Assembly: GCA_022841665.1 (NCBI GenBank)
Contig: JALHRB010000001.1
Coordinates: 224,753 to 288,752, forward strand
Direction of reading: 5' to 3'
DNA: 64,000 nucleotides
Source of the DNA: Pseudolabrys sp.
Lineage (GTDB): Bacteria; Pseudomonadota; Alphaproteobacteria; Rhizobiales; Xanthobacteraceae
The first letter of the stretch is position 1; each line of letters begins with the position of its first letter. The notes below the pieces were generated by a model that searched no databases, was not told where the DNA came from, and worked only from the letters and a program-made list of their open reading frames with translations. The translations under genes were made by a program, and so were the position numbers. Positions 1-8,433 of the stretch are shown one piece after another.

Positions 1-945
1 GTGGTGGACAAGACCGGCACGCTCACCGAAGGCAAGCCGAAGGTCGTCGGCGTCACGCCCGCCGAAGGCTTCGACGAGGCGCAGGTTTTGCGTCTGGCGG
101 CCAGCGCCGAGCGCGGCAGCGAGCATCCGCTGGCCGCCGCCATCGTCGCCGCCGCAAGCGAACGCAAACTCGAGCTCGCGCCCGTGCACGGCTTCGACGC
201 GCCCGCCGGCAAGGGCGTGATCGGCATGGTGGAAGGCAAGCGGGTCGCGCTCGGCAACGCCAAGTTCCTCGCCGAACTGAACATCGACGTTGCGCCGTTG
301 GCCGCCGAAGCCGAACGCCAGCGCGCCGAGGGCGCCACCGCCATCTTCCTCGCCGTCAACGGCAAGCCGGCCGGCGTCATCGCCATTGCCGATCCGGTGA
401 AAGCCACCACGCCCGCCGCGCTGAAGGCGCTGGCGGCCGAAGGCATCCGCGTCGTCATGCTCACCGGCGACAACCGCACCACAGCGCTCGCCGTTGCCAA
501 GCGCCTCGGCATCACCGAGGTCGAGGCGGAAGTGCTGCCCGACCAGAAGAGCGCCGTGATCGAGAAGCTCACGCGCGAAGGCCGCGTCGTCGCCATGGCC
601 GGCGACGGCGTCAACGACGCGCCGGCGCTCGCCGCCGCGCAGGTCGGCATCGCCATGGGCTCAGGCTCCGACGTCGCCATCGAGAGCGCCGGCGTCACGC
701 TGCTCAAAGGCGACCTCACCGGCATCGTGAAGGCGCGCGCGCTGTCGCAGGCGGTGATGCGCAACATCCGGCAGAACCTGTTCTTCGCCTTCATCTACAA
801 TTCGGCCGGCGTGCCGATCGCCGCCGGCGTGCTTTATCCGGTGTTCGGCCTGCTGCTGTCGCCGATCATCGCCGCCGCCGCCATGGCGCTATCCTCGGTC
901 AGCGTCGTCGGCAATGCCTTGCGGCTGCGCCGCGTCCATCTCTAG
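1..945 (+). CDS. Copper-translocating P-type ATPase, C-terminal part (5' end outside window)
   Basis: Exports Cu+ across the inner membrane using ATP. The window starts within the gene, just before the phosphorylation motif DKTGT (residues 4-8 of the visible part). After it come the HP motif of the nucleotide domain (SEHPLA, about residue 41), TGDN (about 154), GDGVNDAP (about 201) and two C-terminal membrane helices. The helices carry YN (about 264) and a Met-x-x-Ser-Ser pattern near the end (MALSSVS), the metal-site signature of PIB-1 Cu+ pumps. The N-terminal metal-binding domains and first six helices must lie upstream. The apparent GTG at base 1 is not a true start. Copper specificity rests on family knowledge plus these motifs. 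Confidence 0.93.
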   Translation: MVDKTGTLTEGKPKVVGVTPAEGFDEAQVLRLAASAERGSEHPLAAAIVAAASERKLELAPVHGFDAPAGKGVIGMVEGKRVALGNAKFLAELNIDVAPLAAEAERQRAEGATAIFLAVNGKPAGVIAIADPVKATTPAALKALAAEGIRVVMLTGDNRTTALAVAKRLGITEVEAEVLPDQKSAVIEKLTREGRVVAMAGDGVNDAPALAAAQVGIAMGSGSDVAIESAGVTLLKGDLTGIVKARALSQAVMRNIRQNLFFAFIYNSAGVPIAAGVLYPVFGLLLSPIIAAAAMALSSVSVVGNALRLRRVHL

Positions 946-954
946 GATCACCGC

Positions 955-1950
955 ATGCGCCTGCTCTTCATCGCCTGCCTCGCCGCACCCGTTGCGATCG
1001 TGCATGCCGCGCAAGCCGGCGAGTGGAAGGTCGAGACCATCGAAGCGCCGGCGCGCGTGACGTCGATCGAAACGGCCGACGGCGCGGTGCGCGTCATTGC
1101 CGGCGGGCTGACGTACCGGGTCGTGCTCGACGGCAAGCAGGCCGCGCTCGCCTTTGTCGACCAGGCGGCCGAAATCGAGCCGCCCGAAGGCGCCCTGCCC
1201 GACGGCCGCGTCGCCACCGGGACGCGCGACATCGCGCGCGCCTGGCTCTCCGAGCCGACGCGCCGCTACGACCACGGCGTGCTCGGCGACAAGATCGAGG
1301 CGTCAAGCGTGACCCTCGAGGAGCGCGGCGGCAAGCGCAGCGTGGTCAGGCTGAAGGACGACGCGGTGTTCGAGGATCTGCACCCGCGCCTTGCCGATCT
1401 TAACGGCGATGGGCTGGACGAGATCGTGGTGGTGAAATCCTATCTTGCGCGCGGCTCGGCGCTCGCCGTGATCGGCTCGGCCAAGGGACGCTACGAGATC
1501 GTCGCCGAGACGCCGCCGCTCGGCAGCGCGAACCGCTGGCTCGATCCGGCCGGCATCGCCGACTTCAACGGCGACGGCAAAGTCGACATCGCGCTGGTGC
1601 GCCAGCCGCATGTCGTCGGCATGCTCGAATTATGGACCTTCGCCGACGGGCGGCTGCGCAAGACCGGCGAATTTCCCGACGTCACCAACCATGTCATCGG
1701 ATCGCGCGCCATCGATATGGGCGGGATGGGCGACTTCGACGGCGACGGCATCGCCGACCTCGCTTTGCCCTCCCTCGACCGCAAGCGCCTGCGCATTATC
1801 GGCTTCGTGCCGCAGGCGCACGAGATCGCGTCGATCGCGCTGCCCGCCAAAGCCGTCACCGATAGCGCGACGAGCATCACCAAGACCGGTCCCGCGCTCG
1901 TGCTGGGATTGGAAGACGGTAAGCTGGCGGTCGTGCGCCGCGCGCCCTGA
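955..1950 (+). CDS. Exported FG-GAP/VCBS-repeat protein
   Basis: 331 aa. An N-terminal signal peptide (MRLLFIACLAAPVAIVHA, cleavage near residue 21) is followed by a beta-rich region with three DxNxDGxxD-like calcium-binding loops: DLNGDGLDE (about 146), DFNGDGKVD (about 203) and DFDGDGIAD (about 260). This is the pattern of FG-GAP/integrin-alpha or VCBS blades, often a partial beta-propeller. It starts 9 bases after the Cu-ATPase stop on the same strand, so the two are probably co-transcribed. A periplasmic role linked to metal homeostasis is only a guess from position. No catalytic residues are recognised. Confidence 0.8.
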   Translation: MRLLFIACLAAPVAIVHAAQAGEWKVETIEAPARVTSIETADGAVRVIAGGLTYRVVLDGKQAALAFVDQAAEIEPPEGALPDGRVATGTRDIARAWLSEPTRRYDHGVLGDKIEASSVTLEERGGKRSVVRLKDDAVFEDLHPRLADLNGDGLDEIVVVKSYLARGSALAVIGSAKGRYEIVAETPPLGSANRWLDPAGIADFNGDGKVDIALVRQPHVVGMLELWTFADGRLRKTGEFPDVTNHVIGSRAIDMGGMGDFDGDGIADLALPSLDRKRLRIIGFVPQAHEIASIALPAKAVTDSATSITKTGPALVLGLEDGKLAVVRRAP

Positions 1951-1954
1951 CGCC

Positions 1955-2353
1955 TCAGCGCGGCGGCGTGCGGCCCTGCGGCTTGGCTCTCTTAGCGGCC
2001 GGCGCGGCGCGCGGCGGCGGGCTCGCCGTCTCCCCGGCCTTCGACAGATCGCACTGCTTACCGGCCGCGGTCCTGCGCAGATCGTTGATGTCGCCGCGCA
2101 CGGCCAAATACTCGGGACGATACGTCGTCGCGCTCACCAGCCGCCCGCCCGCGTCGTTGCCTGCCTTCGCCATCAACTGCTCGAGCTCGCGCTGACGCTC
2201 CATCGACGTGCCCAGGGCCAATACAATTTGCGGACAGCTGTAGTTGATGTAGCGGCCGGGATCGCTCAGCAAACCGGCCATCCGGTCGTCGGTCATCGTG
2301 CAGCCCGCCAGCAGCGGCATAGCGAGAGCGATGGAAAAGAAGCGCGCGTTCAT
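1955..2353 (-). CDS. Small lipoprotein of unknown function
   Basis: 132 aa from the ATG at 2353, chosen because it opens directly onto a lipoprotein signal with a clear lipobox (LLAGC, Cys at residue 18). An in-frame extension upstream would run into the tRNA gene and was rejected. The mature part contains one conserved-looking Cys pair (NYSCPQ and KQCDL) and a short helix rich in charged residues (RQRELEQLMAKAG). It ends in a Pro/Ala/Lys-rich tail (about 110-132). It is probably anchored in the inner or outer membrane. I do not recognise a family. It converges with the FG-GAP gene, with 4 bases between the stop codons. Confidence 0.7.
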   Translation of the reverse strand: MNARFFSIALAMPLLAGCTMTDDRMAGLLSDPGRYINYSCPQIVLALGTSMERQRELEQLMAKAGNDAGGRLVSATTYRPEYLAVRGDINDLRRTAAGKQCDLSKAGETASPPPRAAPAAKRAKPQGRTPPR

Positions 2354-2372
2354 TCTCTCACGTATCCTGAAT

Positions 2373-2458
2373 TGGTGCGGACGCTGGGACTCGAACCCAG
2401 ACGGGATTACTCCCAACGGATTTTAAGTCCGTTGCGTCTACCATTCCGCCACGTCCGC
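2373..2458 (-). tRNA. tRNA-Leu (anticodon UAA), CCA encoded
   Basis: On the minus strand the sequence folds as a class II tRNA. The acceptor stem GCGGACG pairs with CGTCCGC, the D-arm is present, and the anticodon loop ACTTAAAAT has anticodon TAA. There is a long variable arm GGGAGTAATCCC, and the T-arm carries GGTTCGAGTCC. Discriminator A is followed by genome-encoded CCA at 2373-2375. The length of 86 with CCA fits tRNA-Leu. It sits just upstream of the lipoprotein gene. No integrase or duplicated 3' end was found nearby, so it shows no sign of acting as an attachment site. Confidence 0.96.
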
Positions 2459-2514
2459 GTGGCACTTCATCCCGCGCCGGCGCGCGAGCTGAAAGCCACG
2501 CGCGAGCGGGAAAC

Positions 2515-2958
2515 CTATCTCGGTAACAGCGCCGCCCAGGCCGAGTCCCAGTCCTTGCCGGCCGAATCGACGACCCGCCCGTCCTTCTCGAAGAACTTGT
2601 TGGGGATCTGGAAGATCGCGACGAAGGTGCCCCCGTTCGGCGCCCAGGCCGAATGCCGGCTGCCGGCCGGGCGCCAGACGAATTCGCCCGCCTTCACTTC
2701 CGTGCCGGCGTCGGGACCTTCCTTGTCCACCAGCGAGCCTTCCAGCACATAAGTCTGCTCGATCAGCACGTGCTCGTGGTCCGGCAGCTCGGCGCCCGGC
2801 TCCATCTTGAACAGCAGGGTCATGAGCCCGCTCGAGGGGTCAAACATCAGCATCTTGCTCTTGCAGCCGGGAAAGCGCGTGTCCTGCCACGGCATCTCGG
2901 CCGGCTTCAAATGGTGCGAACGCTTGTCTTCGGCCGCCGTCTTGGCGTGGATGTTCAT
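2515..2958 (-). CDS. Cupin-domain protein
   Basis: 147 aa, a single cupin barrel. The first cupin motif is visible as PDHEHVLIEQTYVLEGS (metal ligands His, His, Glu at about 83-90) and the second as GEFVWRPAGSRHSAW (His about 121), so a bound metal is likely. This subgroup resembles ChrR/anti-sigma or quercetinase-like cupins that appear as single-domain proteins. The substrate is unknown. The ATG at 2958 is preceded by GGAGGGAACC, a good ribosome-binding site. It is monocistronic or read with gpt upstream of it on the same strand. Confidence 0.8.
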   Translation of the reverse strand: MNIHAKTAAEDKRSHHLKPAEMPWQDTRFPGCKSKMLMFDPSSGLMTLLFKMEPGAELPDHEHVLIEQTYVLEGSLVDKEGPDAGTEVKAGEFVWRPAGSRHSAWAPNGGTFVAIFQIPNKFFEKDGRVVDSAGKDWDSAWAALLPR

Positions 2959-3008
2959 GGTTCCCTCCGGGCTTTAGGCGTAGATTATGGAGGAGAGGGC
3001 CGCCGCCC

Positions 3009-3512
3009 TCAATCCCCGCCCGGCCGGATCGGCGGCACAAAGGCGAGCCCGGTGTCCCAGGGAAAATAGATCCAGGTGTCCTGCGACACCTCGGTCACGA
3101 AGGTGTCGACCAGCGGCCGCCCCATCGGCTTGGCGTAGACGGTGGCGAAATGCGCCGACGGCAGGATGTCGCGCACCACGCGCGCGGTGCGGCCGGTGTC
3201 GACCAGATCGTCGACGATGAGAACGCCCTTGCCCTGCGCGCGCATCGAGGTCACCTCGGCGGCCACGCCCTTGAGCACCTTCAGCTCGCCCTGGTTCTTG
3301 TAATCCTGGTAGCTGGCGACGCAGACCGTCTCGATCAGCCGCACGTTCAATTCGCGCGCCACGACCGCCGCCGGCACCAACCCGCCGCGCGTGATGCAGA
3401 CGATGGCCTCGAACGGGCCGGCCTCGTGCAGCCGCCAGGCGAGCGCGCGCGAGTCGCGGTGGAACTGATCCCAGGAGACGGGAAAGATTTTTTCAGGCTG
3501 CGGCGCTGCCAT
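3009..3512 (-). CDS. gpt: Xanthine phosphoribosyltransferase
   Basis: 167 aa. It salvages xanthine and guanine to XMP and GMP using PRPP. The PRPP-binding loop is clear ([14 protein letters not shown], about 98-111), with the [10 protein letters not shown] loop (about 39-48) and the C-terminal WIYFPWD segment typical of bacterial Gpt. Its length matches the family. It is probably a cytoplasmic, peripheral membrane enzyme. The start ATG at 3512 agrees with the usual N-terminus of the family ([14 protein letters not shown]). Confidence 0.93.
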   Translation of the reverse strand: MAAPQPEKIFPVSWDQFHRDSRALAWRLHEAGPFEAIVCITRGGLVPAAVVARELNVRLIETVCVASYQDYKNQGELKVLKGVAAEVTSMRAQGKGVLIVDDLVDTGRTARVVRDILPSAHFATVYAKPMGRPLVDTFVTEVSQDTWIYFPWDTGLAFVPPIRPGGD

Positions 3513-3579
3513 GGCCCCCTCGATTTATGCTCGGCAGCAACGTCTTAGCGCAGGTCGCGCGCAAAATCGAACGGGGCGC

Positions 3580-4161
3580 TCAAGGCGGCGCGATCCGGCC
3601 CACCAGCCGCATCTTCCGGTCGCCGGCAGGGTCCGGCGCCACCACGACCACCTCGGCCTCGCGCGGATGGATGCCGAGCAGCGACAGGACGTTCTGGCCG
3701 TGCGTCATCACCACCAAAGTGCCCGGCCCGCGCCAGGCCGCGATCGTCGCCCGCGCCTTCTCGGCGAGCGCGTCGCGCTGCCCGCTCAGCACGAAAGCGT
3801 TGTTGAACTCGGGCGCGTCTTCCAGCGGCCCGATGGCCATCAGCTCGCCGGTCTGCCGGCAGCGGCACCATTGCGAGGTAATGACCTTGCCGACCTTGAC
3901 GCGCTCGGCGCGGAAACGCTCCCCCAGCGCGCGGGCGTCGGCGCGGCCTTGGTCGCTCAGGTTGCGCTGCGTCTTGCAGTCGTCGAGCTTGAGGCCGGCG
4001 GGATCGCCGGGCGCGCCCGGCGCCGAGGCGTGGCGGATCAAGGCGACATGACCGTCGCCGCGCAACGCCTCCCAGGCGCGCGCCGCTTCGTCGGCGGCTT
4101 GCGCCGCGCCGGCCGCCAGCACAACAGCGATGAAAACCGCAAACTGCAACACATGAGCCAT
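3580..4161 (-). CDS. Exported histidine phosphatase family protein
   Basis: 193 aa from the ATG at 4161, which opens a signal peptide (AVFIAVVLAAGAAQA, cleavage about residue 22). Histidine acid/phosphoglycerate-mutase fold: the catalytic ALIRHASAPG (phospho-accepting His about 42) and the second conserved His in VMTHGQN (about 150) are both present. A QWCRCRQTGELM segment between them is typical of periplasmic members. The substrate is unknown. Longer in-frame forms starting upstream would overlap the CinA-type gene and lack the signal peptide, so they were rejected. Confidence 0.85.
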   Translation of the reverse strand: MAHVLQFAVFIAVVLAAGAAQAADEAARAWEALRGDGHVALIRHASAPGAPGDPAGLKLDDCKTQRNLSDQGRADARALGERFRAERVKVGKVITSQWCRCRQTGELMAIGPLEDAPEFNNAFVLSGQRDALAEKARATIAAWRGPGTLVVMTHGQNVLSLLGIHPREAEVVVVAPDPAGDRKMRLVGRIAPP

Positions 4162-4213
4162 GCGGCATTCTAACCGCACCCGCCGCGCGCTTGCGATCAC
4201 GAGCGCGTCAGGT

Positions 4214-4984
4214 TCAGGTTTTGGCGAGTTCCGCGTGCACGCGCATGAGCATCGCCTCCACCGCAGCCTTGGCCGCGGCGAGCTTGGCCGCGTCGCGCGC
4301 GCGCACGACGATATTGGTATTCGGCCCGAGCTTGTCGTCGAGGAAAGGATAGCTGCCGATGATCGTGTCGGGATGCGCCTTGGCAACCGCACCCAGCTCG
4401 GTGCCGACGTCGCCTTCTTTGGCGTCGGCGCGGATGGTTTCCGACAAGAGCTTGGCGCCGGTCTTCAGCTTGGGCGCGACCTCGTCGAGCATGCTCTGCA
4501 TCACCGCCGGGATGCCGGCCATGGTGATAACATTGCCCATCCAGAAGCCGGGGGCGCCCGACACCTTGTTGGCCACCAGCGCCGCGCCGCGCGGAATGCG
4601 CGCCATGCGCAGGCGCGCCTCGTTGAGCTCGCCGCCGGTCTTGGCCAACCGCTCCTTCAGGATCGCGACCGCTTCGGGATGCAGGTCGAGGGGGACGCCG
4701 AAGGCCTTGGCGACGCAGTCGGCGGTGATGTCGTCATGCGTCGGGCCGATGCCGCCGGTGGTGAAGACGTAGGTCCAGCTGTGCCGCAGCGCGTCGAGCG
4801 CGGAAACGATCGCCGCCTCGTCGTCCGACACCACCCGCACTTCCTTCAGGTCGATGCCGATGGCGGTGCAGTAGTCGGCGATGTAGCCGATGTTCTTGTC
4901 CTTGGTGCGGCCCGAGAGAATCTCATCGCCGATGACCAGCACGGCCGCGGTCACCACGGGGCTATCGGACGGCGCGGCGCTCAT
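4214..4984 (-). CDS. CinA-type MoCF/molybdopterin-binding domain protein
   Basis: 256 aa. It contains the MoCF (MogA/CinA-N) domain, with GDEILSGRTKDKN (about 20-32) and TTGGIGPTHDD (about 76-86) as the cofactor/nucleotide-binding loops. The C-terminal pyridine-nucleotide deamidase domain of full CinA is missing, as in many alphaproteobacterial stand-alone versions. The function of these short forms is not settled; molybdopterin or nucleotide-adduct hydrolysis has been proposed for the domain. The start ATG at 4984 is standard. Confidence 0.88.
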   Translation of the reverse strand: MSAAPSDSPVVTAAVLVIGDEILSGRTKDKNIGYIADYCTAIGIDLKEVRVVSDDEAAIVSALDALRHSWTYVFTTGGIGPTHDDITADCVAKAFGVPLDLHPEAVAILKERLAKTGGELNEARLRMARIPRGAALVANKVSGAPGFWMGNVITMAGIPAVMQSMLDEVAPKLKTGAKLLSETIRADAKEGDVGTELGAVAKAHPDTIIGSYPFLDDKLGPNTNIVVRARDAAKLAAAKAAVEAMLMRVHAELAKT

Positions 4985-5068
4985 GCGGCTCCTCGGCGGC
5001 TGGCGCCCGGCCGCCGACGCGGCCGGGCCCGCGCCTATAAAGCACGACGCGCCGCCGCTCGGAAGCCG

Positions 5069-5527
5069 TCAGGGCTTCTTCGCCGCCACGAAGACGTGGC
5101 TGCCGGCAACGACGCCGTTGAGCGTCGGCGCCGAGGCAATGGTGAGGAACCACAGCGCCTGGAATCGATTGGCGGTGTTATTGAATTGGCCCGACCACGC
5201 CGTCACCGAATTGCAGCCGGCCCAGTTGACGGAGAAGGTGATCGCGCCGCCGTTCGGCGCGGGATAGAACCAGCCGGTCACCGGATGCGGCTTGTTGGCC
5301 CCGCAGCCGACCTTGGTGGTGATGGTGCCGTTGATCAGCCCGCTCGGCGTGACGGTCAGGACGGCGAACTCGGAGCCATCGTCGTTCACCCAGGCGGTGC
5401 CCGAAGTGAATTTGCTCGGCGCCGGCACGGCCGGTTTGTCCTGCGCGAAAGCTTGACCCACGCCAGCGAGCCCGGTGCATGCGAGCAAAGCGAGCACCGC
5501 CGCGCTGCCTTTCAAGCTTGTCAGCAT
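5069..5527 (-). CDS. Secreted avidin-family (bradavidin-like) protein
   Basis: 152 aa with a signal peptide ending near VGQAFAQ (about residue 29). The mature part aligns by eye with streptavidin and closely with bradavidin of Bradyrhizobium. VNDDGS matches the Asn23/Ser27 region, SVNW supplies Trp79, and SVTAWSGQ supplies Ser88, Thr90 and Trp92. ALWFLT supplies Trp108 and Leu110. Two cysteines (VGCGA and AGCNS) match the disulfide pair of bradavidin. The site of Trp120 is Leu here (TLNG), and the Asp128 position is His (GSHVF), so biotin affinity may be reduced or specificity changed. AT-rich DNA lies just upstream. The family call is strong; binding ability is unknown. Confidence 0.87.
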   Translation of the reverse strand: MLTSLKGSAAVLALLACTGLAGVGQAFAQDKPAVPAPSKFTSGTAWVNDDGSEFAVLTVTPSGLINGTITTKVGCGANKPHPVTGWFYPAPNGGAITFSVNWAGCNSVTAWSGQFNNTANRFQALWFLTIASAPTLNGVVAGSHVFVAAKKP

Positions 5528-5850
5528 CGTGCTCCTCCAAAACCGCGCCCGCGTTACGCGCGGGCCCGAAGCTAGGCTAGCAGCGCGGCACCGCTTAAAC
5601 TACTTTATCTTTTAATATCAATATCTTACCATTAGTTACAGGCGCCGCGCGGGGTAATGGCGCACGCCCGCTGGTCATGCCCGCCTAAAACATGAGCATT
5701 GGACGGCGCAAAAGCGCAGTCTGGGAGTTGTTCCAGCCGCTACGGCAGGTTGGCGCGAACCTTGCTCCGTCAGAAAGCAGCCCGGGCGGCACACGCAAAC
5801 CCGGGCAGGACAAGGGGAATTCGTTGCGTGCGGGTGACCGGGGGGCTGGG
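5528..5850. other. Intergenic region between the avidin gene and the Anbu operon
   Basis: About 320 bases between divergent genes. It contains a strikingly AT-rich tract at about 5598-5640 in an otherwise GC-rich window, which is the best place for promoters in either direction. I could not fix -35/-10 boxes with confidence. The rest (5692-5850) is open in the frame of the ATP-grasp gene, but it looks unlike that family's N-terminus, so I treat it as leader. No RNA gene is recognised. Confidence 0.5.
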
Positions 5851-7269
5851 ATGGCTGCGGCCTTCGACGAGATGAAGGGCCAGGACGGCGGCGTGCGGCC
5901 GGCCTATGGCGAACTCGCGCGCTGGCTCGGCGAGGTGCCGCCCGACGTGCTCGACTACCGCCGCCGCGAGGCCGAACTGATCTTCCGCCGCATCGGCATC
6001 ACCTTCGCCGTCTACGGCGAGGCCGACGCGCAGGAGCGGCTGATCCCCTTCGACGTCATCCCGCGCATCATGGCCGCCTCCGAATGGCGGCTCCTGGAGA
6101 AGGGGCTGACCCAGCGCGTCAAGGCGCTCAACGCCTTCATCAAGGACATCTACGGCGCGCGCGAGATTCTGCGCGCCGGCGTGGTGCCCGACGACCTCAT
6201 CTTCCGCAACCCGGCGTTCCGGCCGGAGATGAGCGGGCAGCCGGTGCCGCACGACCTCTATGTGCACGTCGCCGGCATCGACATCGTGCGCGTCGACGCC
6301 GACACCTTCTACGTGCTCGAGGACAATGCGCGCACGCCCTCCGGCGTCTCCTACATGCTGGAGAACCGCGAGATCATGATGCGGCTGTTCCCGGAATTGT
6401 TCTCGCGCCATCGAATCGCGCCGGTGGAGAACTATCCGGACGAACTGCTCGCCACCCTCACCTCCGTGGCGCCCGTCTCGGCCTCGCGCGAGCCCAACGT
6501 CGTGCTGCTTACGCCCGGCGTGTTCAACTCGGCCTATTACGAGCACTCGTTCCTGGCCGACAAGCTCGGCGTCGAACTGGTCGAAGGCCGCGATCTCTTC
6601 GTCAAGGACGAGATCGTCTACATGCGCACGACGCAGGGCCCGAAGCGGGTGGACGTGATCTACCGGCGCATCGACGACGACTTCCTCGATCCCCTCACCT
6701 TTCGCCCCGACTCGGTGCTGGGCGTGCCGGGCCTGATGGCGGCCTACCAGGCCGGCAACGTGACGCTCGCCAACGCCGTCGGCACCGGGATCGCCGACGA
6801 CAAGGCGGTCTACAGCTTCATGCCGGCGATCGTGAAGTTCTATCTCGGCGAAGAGCCACTCCTGAAGAACGTGCCGACCTGGCGCTGCCGCGAGGAAGAG
6901 CACCTGGCTTACGTGCTCGACCACCTGCACGAGCTGGTGGTGAAGGAAGTGCACGGCTCCGGCGGTTACGGCATGCTGATCGGGCCCGCCGCCAGCAAGG
7001 TCGCCATCGAGCAGTTCCGCGCCAAGCTCAAGACCGCGCCGAAGAACTTCATCGCACAGCCGACGCTCGCGCTCTCGACCTGCCCGACCTGCGTCGAAGC
7101 CGGCGTGGCGCCGCGTCACGTCGATTTGCGTCCCTTCGTGCTGACCGGCCGCGACCGCGTGCGCATCGTTCCTGGAGGACTCACGCGCGTCGCGCTCAAG
7201 GAGGGCTCGCTGGTGGTAAATTCCAGCCAGGGCGGCGGGACGAAAGATACATGGGTGCTGGACGGATGA
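5851..7269 (+). CDS. Circularly permuted type 2 ATP-grasp protein
   Basis: 472 aa from the ATG at 5851. The family N-terminus (GGVRPAYGELARWL, then FRRIGITFAVYGE) begins here, so a start 53 codons upstream is less likely. These proteins carry a permuted ATP-grasp core and are predicted to ligate amino acids or peptides. Segments such as FDVIPRIMAASEWRLLEKGL, YVLEDNARTPSGVSYMLEN and SGGYGMLIGP are typical. It heads a unit with alpha-E, transglutaminase and Anbu protease genes. Comparative genomics has proposed that such sets make and remove a peptide tag. The reaction itself is unproven. Confidence 0.88.
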   Translation: MAAAFDEMKGQDGGVRPAYGELARWLGEVPPDVLDYRRREAELIFRRIGITFAVYGEADAQERLIPFDVIPRIMAASEWRLLEKGLTQRVKALNAFIKDIYGAREILRAGVVPDDLIFRNPAFRPEMSGQPVPHDLYVHVAGIDIVRVDADTFYVLEDNARTPSGVSYMLENREIMMRLFPELFSRHRIAPVENYPDELLATLTSVAPVSASREPNVVLLTPGVFNSAYYEHSFLADKLGVELVEGRDLFVKDEIVYMRTTQGPKRVDVIYRRIDDDFLDPLTFRPDSVLGVPGLMAAYQAGNVTLANAVGTGIADDKAVYSFMPAIVKFYLGEEPLLKNVPTWRCREEEHLAYVLDHLHELVVKEVHGSGGYGMLIGPAASKVAIEQFRAKLKTAPKNFIAQPTLALSTCPTCVEAGVAPRHVDLRPFVLTGRDRVRIVPGGLTRVALKEGSLVVNSSQGGGTKDTWVLDG

Positions 7270-7295
7270 CGGGACACATACCGTGGTTGGTCTTT

Positions 7296-7414
7296 TCCCG
7301 GGCGCAGCGCAGCACGCAGTGGTGCGCTGCAGACCCGGGATCGCACCACATCTTGAAGGTCCCGGTTCTGCAGTGCACCGCGCCGCTGCGCTGCGCGCTG
7401 CACTGCGCCCGGGA
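7296..7414. repeat. Palindromic repeat between ATP-grasp and alpha-E genes
   Basis: A 119-base element bounded by TCCCGGGCGC and GCGCCCGGGA. It contains two hairpin-forming halves rich in GCGCTGC/GCAGCGC. It fills most of the 158-base gap in an otherwise compact operon. A related, shorter copy lies after groEL (20707-20762): both share the CCCGG...GTGGTGC...GCAGA-CCCGG(A) layout. Long stem-loops inside an operon could change mRNA stability or lower downstream expression. That effect is inference. Confidence 0.75.
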
Positions 7415-7427
7415 CACGAGGCAGTAA

Positions 7428-8369
7428 ATGCTCTCGCGCACCGCCGACAACCTTTACTGGCTCTCGCGCTACGTCGAACGCGCCGAATATCTCGCGCGCA
7501 TCCTCGACGCCACGCAGCGGCTGTCGGCGCTGCCGCTCGCTTATGTCGGCACCAGCAACGAATGGGAATCCGCCGTCGCCACGGCCGGCTGCGCCGCCGC
7601 CTTCTTCAAGGTCTATGACGAGGCCAATGAGGAGAACGTCACCGACTTCCTCGCCTTCTCCACCGCCAACTCCTCCTCGATCCGCTCCTGCTTCGAGAGC
7701 GCGCGCCACAATGCGCGCGCGGTGCGCACCGCGCTCACCGTGGAGATGTGGGACGCCATCAACGGCACCTGGCTCGAACTCCAGCGCTACGGCAACGGGC
7801 CGACCTCGCGCGAGGAGTTCTCCCGCTTCCTGCGCTGGGTGCAGGAATCCTCGCTGCGCTACGACGGCTCCGCCTACCGCACCATGCTACGCAACGACGC
7901 CTACTGGTTCTCGCGCCTCGGCGTCTACATCGAGCGCGCCGACAACACCGCGCGCATCCTCGACGTGAAATACCACCTGCTGCTGCCGGAGAACGAGCGC
8001 GTCGGCGGCCCGCTCGACTATTTCCAGTGGGCGGCGATCCTGCGCTCGGTCTCGGCGCTGACCGCCTATCACTGGGTCTATCGCGACAGCCTGAAGCCGT
8101 GGCTGGTGGCCGACCTCTTGATCCTGCGCGATGAAATGCCGCGATCGCTCGCCTCCTGCTACGAGGCGATCGTGCGCAACCTGGACGCCATCGCCGGCGC
8201 CTACGGCCGCCAGGGGCCGGCCCAGCGGCAGGCGCGCGGCATCCGCACGCGGCTCGAAAACAGCCGCATGGACGGCATTTTCCAGCGCGGCCTGCACGAA
8301 TTCATCGGCGAGTTCATCACCGAGAACAACCGGCTCGGCGCCCATATTACCGAGCAGTTCCTGATATGA
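7428..8369 (+). CDS. Alpha-E domain protein
   Basis: 313 aa, all-helical. The N-terminus MLSRTADNLYWLSRYVERAE and the later YWFSRLGVYIERADNTARIL are the two internal repeats that define the alpha-E (DUF403) domain. The conserved Glu/Arg helices give it its name. It always neighbours permuted ATP-grasp proteins and transglutaminases and probably acts with the ligase, but no reaction is known. It ends 64 bases before the transglutaminase gene. Confidence 0.9.
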   Translation: MLSRTADNLYWLSRYVERAEYLARILDATQRLSALPLAYVGTSNEWESAVATAGCAAAFFKVYDEANEENVTDFLAFSTANSSSIRSCFESARHNARAVRTALTVEMWDAINGTWLELQRYGNGPTSREEFSRFLRWVQESSLRYDGSAYRTMLRNDAYWFSRLGVYIERADNTARILDVKYHLLLPENERVGGPLDYFQWAAILRSVSALTAYHWVYRDSLKPWLVADLLILRDEMPRSLASCYEAIVRNLDAIAGAYGRQGPAQRQARGIRTRLENSRMDGIFQRGLHEFIGEFITENNRLGAHITEQFLI

Positions 8370-8433
8370 CCCGGGCGTTCCATCGCGCCGGTTTGTGCTA
8401 GAACAGCCGCGCCCGAAACAGCACAATTCGCCC

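Noticed and set aside
2373..2458. tRNA-Leu as an integration site
   Set aside because: No integrase, no direct repeat of the tRNA 3' end, and ordinary chromosomal genes on both sides.
5770..7119. Long minus-strand frame opposite the ATP-grasp gene
   Set aside because: Composition is His/Val/Gly/Asp-rich shadow type, no motif, no ribosome-binding site; the plus strand encodes a complete known family.
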